DNA from: Metapseudomonas boanensis
GTDB lineage: Bacteria; Pseudomonadota; Gammaproteobacteria; Pseudomonadales; Pseudomonadaceae
NCBI RefSeq assembly: GCF_018704125.1
Contig: NZ_JAGTIS010000002.1
Location: forward strand, 186,001 to 250,000
DNA length: 64,000 bases
Direction: 5' to 3'
Each line of letters begins with the position of its first letter. Within the stretch, counting starts at the first letter, position 1. Below, piece after piece: positions 57,497 to 64,000 of the stretch. The notes beneath the pieces are model-generated. The model did no database searches. It worked only from the letters and a program-made list of their open reading frames with translations, and was not told the DNA's origin. Made by a program: the position numbers and the translations under genes.

Positions 57497-59994
57497 CAGG
57501 TGGATACCGTTTGCTGGCTGACGTCGTCGACGTGGGCAAAATAGCGCAATCCGAGGCGATCGGAGACCTGTCCGACGTTCTGTGCGATCTCCCGCAGGAG
57601 GCCTGAGAGGCCCGTGAGCACTTCGTCCAGGCTGTCTTCGCCGAACAGCGGGTTCTCCAGAGTGCCGAGGTCGAAGGCCAGCAGACGCCCAATCAGGCCG
57701 CTGAGCACCAGCTCCTGCGGGGCGCCGAACTCCAGGTGCAGGCGCCCCAGGGAGCGCTCCAGGGCTTGTAGCTGGAAGCGCAGGGCGTGCGGGTTCTGCT
57801 CATGCAGCAGGAGCAGGTCCAGGACCGGGATCAGCTGCGGCGAGGCCAGGTAGCGCGAGCGGTAGGTGATGGTGCTGTTACCCAGCTCCAACAGCCATTC
57901 GAGGGCTACGGGATCCCAGGCGGCGCCGCCTTCGAGGAAGCCGGCGATGCTTTCGGCGAAGAACTGTACGCGCTCGATACGCCGGCCGATCATCAGGAAG
58001 CGCCAGCCGTCGTCGCGTGTCATGTCGTCGAGGGCGAAGCCGGACAAAGCCGCCAGCGACATCAGCAAGCGGTTGAGGAAGTCCAGCGCCTCGCCAAGGT
58101 CCGTTCGCTCGGGGTCCAGCGCCTGAGCCTCGCGGTGCAGCTCCAGCACCGCGTGCCAGTTCTCTCGCGACAGGCGCCCGCGCACCTGGGCTGCTGCCCA
58201 GTGCAGGCGGCGCAGGTTCGCGCTGACGCTGCTCGGCCACTCATCATCGAGCAGGGCGGCCAGCAAGCGCTGGTCCAGCGGCTCGTCGCCCTTGGGCAGC
58301 AGGCCGATGGCCGCTGCCAGTTGCAGCGCCGATTGCAGCGCCTGCTCGTCGCCATCGGCGTCGACATAGCGCGACAGCACCACTCGCAACAGCCGCGCGC
58401 CGTCGTCGCAGCGCTCGCCATAGCGGCCGAACCAGTAGAGGTTTTCCACCACCCGCGAGGGCAGGTAAGGGTCCTGGCGGATCAGGTCGCGCACGCCGAG
58501 GGTGCGCGGGCGCAGCGGTTCGCCGGCCACGGGGCGATCAGCCAGCACCCAGGTGTCCTTGCTGGCGCCACCGCGCTGCATGGAGACCACTTCGGCATCA
58601 GCCTCCGAGGCCACCCGCGTAAGCCCGCCGGGCATGACCCAGTAATTCCCGTCACTGCCGGCCACGGCGAACACACGCATGCCGATGGCACGCGATTGCA
58701 GTTCGCCACGCTCGTTATCGCCCTGCCACACCGGTGCCTGGGAAAGCTGCGCCATGCGCTGGGTAACATAGGCATGGGGATGCGCCCGCAGGCGCTTGCG
58801 CAGCGCGGCCTGGGCATCGGCGTCGAGGGCATGACCGAACAGCGGCTCGAAGCTCTGCGAGGGGAAGGCCGGTTTGACCACCAGGCCATCCAGGTTTTCC
58901 AGCGCCCGATCGAGCACCTGCGGTTGGCCGCACCAGCTGGTGGCGACCGAGGGCAATGACAGGTCCTCGCCGAACAACCGCTGGCTGATACGCGGCAGGA
59001 AGCCGAGCAGACCCGGCGATTCCAGCACGCCGCTGCCCAGGGCATTGGCCACCAGCACGCGCCCCTGGCGCACTGCGTCCAGCAGGCCGGGCACGCCCAG
59101 GGCCGAGTCGGTGCGCAGTTCCAGCGGGTCGCAATAATCATCATCAAGGCGACGCAGCACCGCGTGCACGCGTTTCAGGCCGCCGAGCGTCTTGAGGTAG
59201 AGGGTGGCGTCACGCACCGTCAGGTCGTGCCCTTCCACCAGTGGGAAACCGAGCTGGCGCGCAAGGTAGAGGTGCTCGAAGTAGGTTTCGTTGAAGCGTC
59301 CCGGGGTCAGCAGCACCACCAGCGGCGTCTCGCCGTCGCTAGGGGCCTGGCGGATCAGGGTTTCCTGGAGCGTACGAAAGTAACCGGCGAGGTACTGCAC
59401 GCGCAGGTCGCGGTACAGCTCGGGCAGCGCGCGGGAGACGATCTGCCGGTTTTCCAGCGCGTAGCCGGCGCCGGAGGGCGCTTGGGTCCGGTCGGCAAGC
59501 ACATGCCAGCGGCCGTCGGCGTCACGAGCCAGATCCACCGCATAGCTGTGCAGGAAGATGCCACCGGGTGGCTGCACGCCCTGGCAGGGCCAAAGGAAGT
59601 TGGGATGGCCAAAGACCAGTTCGCTGGGCAAAAGCCCTTCGGCCAATAGGTGCTGCTCGCCATAGAGGTCGGCCAGCACGGCGTTTAGCAGATGCGCACG
59701 CTGCGCCACACCGGCGGCGATGGGTTGCCAATCCTCGGCCGAAAGCAGGTTGGGCAGCAGGTCCAGCTCCCAGGGGCGGTCAGTACCCTTGGGGTCGGCG
59801 TAGACGTTGTAAGTGACGCCGTTCTCCTGGATCTGCCGCGCCAACAGCTCCTGGCGCTGGCGCAGCTGCGCCGGGCTGCTGCGTACCAGCTGCTGGAACA
59901 GGCGCTGCCAGTGTAGGCGCACCGATCCATCGGCATCCAGCAGTTCGTGGTAGGCCGCGGGGGTCAGCGGGTAGTCGGCTAGCAGGTCGGACAT
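57496..59994 (-). CDS. Circularly permuted ATP-grasp / alpha-E fusion protein
   Basis: An 832-residue two-domain protein. The first half (about 1-470) is a circularly permuted ATP-grasp ligase (DUF404/DUF407 type; LLAEGLLPSELVFGHPNFLW, LLTPGRFNETYFEHLYLARQ, GLVVKPAFPSQSFEPLFG). The second half (about 480-820) is an all-helical alpha-E domain (PSRVVENLYWFGRYGERCDD; RFQLQALERSLGRLH). In many genomes these are separate genes; here they are fused. The predicted role is ATP-dependent peptide or isopeptide bond formation. Start at 59994 (MSDLLADYPLTPAAYHELL), 90 bp after the DUF2126 gene. Confidence 0.88.
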   Translation of the reverse strand: MSDLLADYPLTPAAYHELLDADGSVRLHWQRLFQQLVRSSPAQLRQRQELLARQIQENGVTYNVYADPKGTDRPWELDLLPNLLSAEDWQPIAAGVAQRAHLLNAVLADLYGEQHLLAEGLLPSELVFGHPNFLWPCQGVQPPGGIFLHSYAVDLARDADGRWHVLADRTQAPSGAGYALENRQIVSRALPELYRDLRVQYLAGYFRTLQETLIRQAPSDGETPLVVLLTPGRFNETYFEHLYLARQLGFPLVEGHDLTVRDATLYLKTLGGLKRVHAVLRRLDDDYCDPLELRTDSALGVPGLLDAVRQGRVLVANALGSGVLESPGLLGFLPRISQRLFGEDLSLPSVATSWCGQPQVLDRALENLDGLVVKPAFPSQSFEPLFGHALDADAQAALRKRLRAHPHAYVTQRMAQLSQAPVWQGDNERGELQSRAIGMRVFAVAGSDGNYWVMPGGLTRVASEADAEVVSMQRGGASKDTWVLADRPVAGEPLRPRTLGVRDLIRQDPYLPSRVVENLYWFGRYGERCDDGARLLRVVLSRYVDADGDEQALQSALQLAAAIGLLPKGDEPLDQRLLAALLDDEWPSSVSANLRRLHWAAAQVRGRLSRENWHAVLELHREAQALDPERTDLGEALDFLNRLLMSLAALSGFALDDMTRDDGWRFLMIGRRIERVQFFAESIAGFLEGGAAWDPVALEWLLELGNSTITYRSRYLASPQLIPVLDLLLLHEQNPHALRFQLQALERSLGRLHLEFGAPQELVLSGLIGRLLAFDLGTLENPLFGEDSLDEVLTGLSGLLREIAQNVGQVSDRLGLRYFAHVDDVSQQTVST

Positions 59995-60084
59995 CGAAGG
60001 CTCGGCAGAGTGGAGGCTTGAACACTTTAGCGGACGGCGAAGCGCCCGGTCAGGCAATCGCCGACCGGACTCTGTTCGTTGGCC

Positions 60085-63000
60085 CTAGATGCGGCGCAGG
60101 TCCAGGGTCATCGGCAGCTCATCATTGACCCTGGGCTGGCTCACTTCGAGCTTGCCCGGAGTGTGCCCATGGCGGAAGAAGCGCGCCAGGCGCCGACTCT
60201 CGGCCTCATAGGCATTCACCGGGAAGCTGTCGTAGCTGCGCCCGCCAGGGTGGGCTACATGGTACTGGCATCCGCCGAGCGAGCGCTGCATCCAGGTATC
60301 GACGATGTCGAACACCAGCGGCACCTGTACGCCGATGGTCGGCTGCAGGCAGGAGGCCGGCTGCCAGGCGCGGTAGCGTACTCCGGCGACGAACTCGCCG
60401 ACCCGACCGGTGGGTCTTAGCGGCACTGGTTCACCGTTGCAGGTCACCACGTAACGGTCCGGCGCCATGCCGGTGACCTTGAGCTGCACCCGCTCAAGCG
60501 AAGAGTCCACGTAGCGCACGGCACCCCCCACGGCCCCCTCCTCGCCCAGTACATGCCAAGGTTCCAGGGCCTGGCGCAACTCCAGGTCGATACCCTTCAC
60601 CGAATAGTCGCCGTATTTGGGGAAACGGAACTCGAAGTGTGGGGCGAACCATTCGGCGCGCAGCGGATAGCCTGCCGTATTGAACTCGTGGACCACGTCT
60701 TCGAAGTCCTGCTGGACAAAATGCGGCAACAGGAAGCGATCGTGCAGCTCCGTACCCCAGCGCGCCAGCTTGGGCGGTTGGTAGGGCTCATCCCAGAAGC
60801 GCGCCACCATGCCGCGCAGCAGGAGCTGCTGGGCCAGGCTCATGCGTGCGTGGGGTGGCATCTCGAACGCCCGCAGCTCCAGCAGGCCCAGACGGCCAGT
60901 GCTGCTGTCCGGCGAGTAGAGCTTGTCGATGCAAAACTCGGCGCGGTGGGTGTTGCCGGTGACGTCTACCAGCAGGTTGCGCAACAGCCGATCCACCAGC
61001 CAGGGCGGACAGTCGGCGCCTGGCTCGGGCATCTGCTGGAAAGCGATTTCCAGCTCGTAGAGGGCATCGTTGCGCGCCTCGTCCACCCGTGGAGCCTGGG
61101 AGGTTGGGCCGATAAACAGGCCGGAGAAGAGGTACGACAGCGACGGGTGGTTGTGCCAGTAACTGATCAGGCTACGCAGCAGGTCGGGGCGGCGCAGGAA
61201 AGGGGAGTCCGCCGGGGTAGCGCCGCCGAGCACGAAATGGTTGCCACCGCCGGTGCCCACATGGCGGCCGTCGACCATGAATTTCTCACTGGAAAGGCGG
61301 GATTTGCGGGCCGCCTCGTAGAGGAACTCGGTGCGCTCCACCAGCTCTTCCCAGTTGGCCGAGGGGTGGATGTTCACCTCGATCACGCCCGGGTCCGGGG
61401 TAACGCGGAAATTGACCAGCCGCGGATCGCTGGGCGGCTCGTAGCCTTCCAGCAATACCGGGCAGCCAAGCTCACCGGCAGTAGCCTCGATAGCCGCCAC
61501 CAGCTCCAGGTAGCTTTCCAGCTCGGCCAGCGGCGGCATGAACAGGTACAGCCGCCCCTCGCGCGGCTCGGCACAGAGCGCCGTGCGGGTGATCCAGCCA
61601 GCCGATTGGTGCCGCTGCGGCTCGCGCTCGCCGGAGCGAGCCTGCGGTCCTCCCTCGCGCAGTTGCTGGCGGAGCTGCGCGGCTTGGCGCAGAGGCGGGA
61701 ATGCCTGGCCAGGGTCGGCGGGATTGACATAGGGATAATCGGCCTCGCGAGCCCATGGTTGAGAGTCCAGTGGCAGGCGATAGCCCAAGGGCGAATCGCC
61801 GGGAATCAGCCGGCAATACTCGTCGCGCAGGAACCAGCGGCCGCTTTCCCACGCATTGCCGTCGGGACTGCGCGCCAGCGGCAGGACCTGGCCGACCACC
61901 TCGCCCAGGCCTCGCTCGAACACCTTGCGCAGGCGCTCGCGCTCCAGTGGGTCCGCCAGACGAGCATCCTCGGGGGTGACGTTTGCCGGCAGCTTGCGCT
62001 CGCGCCAGAGGTAGTAGAACCAGTCCTCAAAGGCCGGAAACAGGGACTCCCCGGAAAGCCCCAGGCGGCCGGCGACGCTACGGAGAAAGCGTGCCGCCAG
62101 GTCATTGTCGGCACCGTAACTGCGCGATTCGTCCGCGTGGAGCTCCGGCTCCTGCCAGATCGGCTCGCCATCGCGGCGCCAGTAGCAGTTCAGGGACCAG
62201 CGCGGCAGCTGCTCGCCGGGGTACCACTTGCCCTGGCCGAAGTGCACTAGGCCTTCAGGGGCGTAATGCCCGCGCAGGCGATGGAATAGCTCGGCGGCCA
62301 GGCGGCGCTTGTTCGGTCCCAGGGCGGCAGTGTTCCACTCGGGGTCATCGGGGTAGTCGATGGCGATGAACGTGGGCTCGCCGCCCATGGTCAGGCGCAC
62401 GTCCCCGCGCGCGAGGTCAGCGTCGATGCGTTCGCCCAGCGCACGGATCGCCTGCCACTGCTCCTCGCTGTAGGGCTTGGTCACCCTTGGCGCTTCCCAG
62501 ACCCGCTCGACGCGCATTTCATGGGAGAACTCGCATTCGGACTCGTCCACACCACCTGTGATCGGAGCCGCCGAGGACGGCTCCGGGCTGCAGGCCAGGG
62601 GGATGTGGCCTTCGCCGGCGAACAGGCCGGAGGTGGGGTCCAGGCCGATCCAACCCGCGCCCGGCAGGTACACCTCGCACCAGGCATGCAGGTCGGTGAA
62701 GTCCACTTCAGTACCACTGGGGCCATCGAGGGATTTCTGGTCAGCGGTGAGCTGAATCAGGTAGCCGGACACAAAGCGCGCCGCCAGACCAAGGTGACGC
62801 ATCAGTTGCACCAGTAGCCAGGCGGAGTCGCGGCAGGAGCCGGAAGCCTTTTCCAGGCTTTCCTCAGGCGTCTGCACGCCAGGCTCCATGCGGATCAGGT
62901 AGCGGATATCCCGGGCCAGACGTTGGTTCAGCGCCACCAGGAAGTCGACGCTGCCCTTGGGCGTGAGGTCGATGCCGGCCAGATAGTCGGCGAACAGCGG

Positions 63001-63372
63001 CGTGGCCGGCAAGCAACTCAGGTAAGGCGCCAACTCACGCCGCTCATCGGCGGTGTAGGTGAAGGGAATCTGCTCGGCATAGGGCTCGAGGAAGAAATCG
63101 AAGGGGTTGAACACCGCCATTTCGGCGACCAGGTCTACCTCGACCTTCAGCTCCCGGGTTTTCTCCGGGAACACCAGACGCGCCAGGTAGTTGCCCTGCG
63201 GATCCTGCTGCCAGTTGATGAAGTGCTTGCCAGGCGCCACTTTCAGCGAATAGCCGAGGATCCGCGTACGGCTGTGGGGCGCAGGACGCAGACGGATGAT
63301 CTGCGGACCGAGATTGACCTCCCGGTCGTAGCGATAGTGAGTGACGTGATGCAGTGCGACATGGATCGACAC
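60085..63372 (-). CDS. Large transglutaminase-like DUF2126 protein
   Basis: A 1095-residue protein from a GTG at 63372 with a perfect AGGAGG upstream (VSIHVALHHVTHYRYDREVN). The N-terminal 290 residues form Transglut_N plus a transglutaminase core with Cys180 (GSCRDSAWLLVQLMRH), His229 (DLHAWCEVYL) and Asp245 (GLDPTSGL). The rest is DUF2126 (VRLTMGGEPTFIAIDYPDDP; FMVDGRHVGTGGGNHFVLGG; EFCIDKLYSPDSSTGRLGLL), whose conserved Gly/His/Glu segments resemble glutamine-synthetase or amidoligase-type enzymes. No signal peptide. First gene of the three-gene cluster. Confidence 0.88.
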   Translation of the reverse strand: MSIHVALHHVTHYRYDREVNLGPQIIRLRPAPHSRTRILGYSLKVAPGKHFINWQQDPQGNYLARLVFPEKTRELKVEVDLVAEMAVFNPFDFFLEPYAEQIPFTYTADERRELAPYLSCLPATPLFADYLAGIDLTPKGSVDFLVALNQRLARDIRYLIRMEPGVQTPEESLEKASGSCRDSAWLLVQLMRHLGLAARFVSGYLIQLTADQKSLDGPSGTEVDFTDLHAWCEVYLPGAGWIGLDPTSGLFAGEGHIPLACSPEPSSAAPITGGVDESECEFSHEMRVERVWEAPRVTKPYSEEQWQAIRALGERIDADLARGDVRLTMGGEPTFIAIDYPDDPEWNTAALGPNKRRLAAELFHRLRGHYAPEGLVHFGQGKWYPGEQLPRWSLNCYWRRDGEPIWQEPELHADESRSYGADNDLAARFLRSVAGRLGLSGESLFPAFEDWFYYLWRERKLPANVTPEDARLADPLERERLRKVFERGLGEVVGQVLPLARSPDGNAWESGRWFLRDEYCRLIPGDSPLGYRLPLDSQPWAREADYPYVNPADPGQAFPPLRQAAQLRQQLREGGPQARSGEREPQRHQSAGWITRTALCAEPREGRLYLFMPPLAELESYLELVAAIEATAGELGCPVLLEGYEPPSDPRLVNFRVTPDPGVIEVNIHPSANWEELVERTEFLYEAARKSRLSSEKFMVDGRHVGTGGGNHFVLGGATPADSPFLRRPDLLRSLISYWHNHPSLSYLFSGLFIGPTSQAPRVDEARNDALYELEIAFQQMPEPGADCPPWLVDRLLRNLLVDVTGNTHRAEFCIDKLYSPDSSTGRLGLLELRAFEMPPHARMSLAQQLLLRGMVARFWDEPYQPPKLARWGTELHDRFLLPHFVQQDFEDVVHEFNTAGYPLRAEWFAPHFEFRFPKYGDYSVKGIDLELRQALEPWHVLGEEGAVGGAVRYVDSSLERVQLKVTGMAPDRYVVTCNGEPVPLRPTGRVGEFVAGVRYRAWQPASCLQPTIGVQVPLVFDIVDTWMQRSLGGCQYHVAHPGGRSYDSFPVNAYEAESRRLARFFRHGHTPGKLEVSQPRVNDELPMTLDLRRI

Positions 63373-63795
63373 GGCGGGCCTCCTGCGAGCCTGGGCGATA
63401 TCCGGGAGCGCGCAAGACTTGTGCCAGCCCCCAAGTATGGATTTGCGGCGGTTCCGACCCTTGAGGGCACCAGGACGGGGCCACATCTGCCCCCTGACGA
63501 CCCGACCGCACAAGAATGGTTCGTCGGAGTGTCAGCCGCCCTTCCAGCCTAGCGGCCAAAGATGAAGGAGAAAGGAATTCGTGCGTGGCCGCTTAGGCCG
63601 ATTGAGCATAAGCATCTTGGGGGAATGCTGGGATTGAAGCCCGACCCTCGCCCTGAAGCGGAGAGGGAAATTGTCCGTGCCGAGGTTGATACGGCGCCCG
63701 GCACGGCACTGAGCCAGGCAATGCTGCTCCAGAGCTTCAGGCGCGAGTCACCCGATCAACTCAAGGCAGAGGGGTTGGGGGAGGGGGCGCCTCCA
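63373..63795. other. Gene-poor spacer with degenerate dispersed repeats
   Basis: No convincing gene. It contains the promoter region of the DUF2126 cluster and two degenerate copies of the G/C-rich repeat family (around 63640-63670 and 63755-63790). A plus-strand frame running from 63626 to the window edge is open but crosses a terminator and an antisense gene and is not supported. Confidence 0.5.
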
Positions 63796-63824
63796 AACAA
63801 AAACGCCAGCCCGAAGGCTGGCGT
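63796..63824 (-). terminator. Rho-independent terminator of the last gene
   Basis: ACGCCAGCC and GGCTGGCGT form a nine-bp stem with a CGAA loop; on the minus strand the stem is followed by TTTTTG. It lies just beyond the stop of the gene at 63830. Confidence 0.85.
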
Positions 63825-63829
63825 TCTCA

Positions 63830-64000
63830 TCACCGTGGCGCGGCCGGCCGCTTGCCGGGCTTTTTCTTGCCGCCTTTCTCCGCGGCCGCGGCCTTGTTCT
63901 CGGCCTGCTTGCGGGCGAAGGCGGCGGCCTTGGCCTGCTCGCGCTTGTCCCAGGGATTGCTGCCGTCGCTGCCGCGTGGCGGCAAGCCGGTGTGCTGGGT
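63830..64000 (-). CDS. C-terminus of an unidentified Lys/Ala-rich protein (partial)
   Basis: The last 56 codons of a minus-strand gene that continues past the window. The tail reads GLPPRGSDGSNPWDKREQ and ends KKKPGKRPAAPR; it is strongly basic, helical and Ala/Lys-rich, like the flexible C-terminal extensions of RNA-binding proteins, but I cannot name the family from this part. A good terminator follows the stop. Confidence 0.65.
   Translation of the reverse strand, partial: TQHTGLPPRGSDGSNPWDKREQAKAAAFARKQAENKAAAAEKGGKKKPGKRPAAPR

Noticed and set aside
60553-62250. Plus-strand frame of 565 codons inside the DUF2126 gene
   Set aside because: Antisense shadow of a conserved gene with intact catalytic motifs.
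63626-64000. Plus-strand frame open to the window edge
   Set aside because: Passes through dispersed repeats, a terminator hairpin and the antisense of a basic protein tail; no ribosome site.

Overview
The window is a high-GC chromosomal segment of a Pseudomonas-type gammaproteobacterium. Gene content and order largely follow, from memory, the P. aeruginosa PAO1 stretch from about PA4843 to PA4928: ctpL, dsbD, aroQ, accBC, prmA, dusB-fis, purHD, retS, urt/ure, osmE, desT, ureEFG, then azurin, LOG, MscS and the transglutaminase cluster. Some blocks differ, notably a liv/pipecolate module inserted before azurin. Intergenic spaces carry several dispersed repeat families typical of Pseudomonas. 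I see no rRNA, tRNA, CRISPR array or intact mobile element; the only transposon trace is a truncated ISL3-type transposase start.

Layout. 1-14.3 kb is housekeeping: the tail of a diguanylate cyclase, a chemoreceptor, DsbD, type II dehydroquinase, biotin carboxylase, PrmA, a zinc-ribbon protein, DusB-Fis and PurH/PurD. 14.4-19.4 kb holds the hybrid sensor kinase RetS, an uncharacterised MoaD-like/Asp-box propeller pair and a MarC-family membrane protein. 19.4-29.6 kb is the urea uptake and hydrolysis block urtABCDE-ureD-ureA-acetyltransferase-ureB-ureC. 29.6-35.5 kb is mixed: a zinc-finger protein, oxaloacetate decarboxylase, PsiF, a short Hsp70, two OsmE lipoproteins, a decayed AsmA-like gene, a 12-residue-repeat secreted protein and DesT. 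35.7-38.2 kb has the urease accessory genes ureEFG and a HupE/UreJ protein. 38.4-40.1 kb has a GDPD and an SDR, followed by a 535-bp spacer with DnaA-box-like sites.

40.6-51.3 kb holds an ornithine cyclodeaminase homologue, livKHMGF, a pipecolate oxidase/aminoadipate-semialdehyde dehydrogenase pair (amaB-amaA) and a divergent LysR regulator, which together suggest amino-acid (possibly lysine/pipecolate) uptake and catabolism. 51.5-56.4 kb has the ISL3 remnant, azurin, a LysE exporter, a LOG phosphoribohydrolase, small DUF proteins, an acetyltransferase and an MscS channel. 56.5-63.4 kb is a tight three-gene cluster of transglutaminase-like and ATP-grasp/alpha-E proteins, the best candidate here for an incompletely described peptide-modifying system. 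The window ends in the C-terminus of an unidentified Lys/Ala-rich protein.

A common theme is nitrogen control. GG-N10-GC sigma-54 promoter matches lie upstream of urtA, ureE and livK, with an NtrC-like palindrome near urtA and a degenerate one near ureE. This suggests that urea transport, urease maturation and branched-chain amino acid uptake belong to one NtrC/RpoN regulon.
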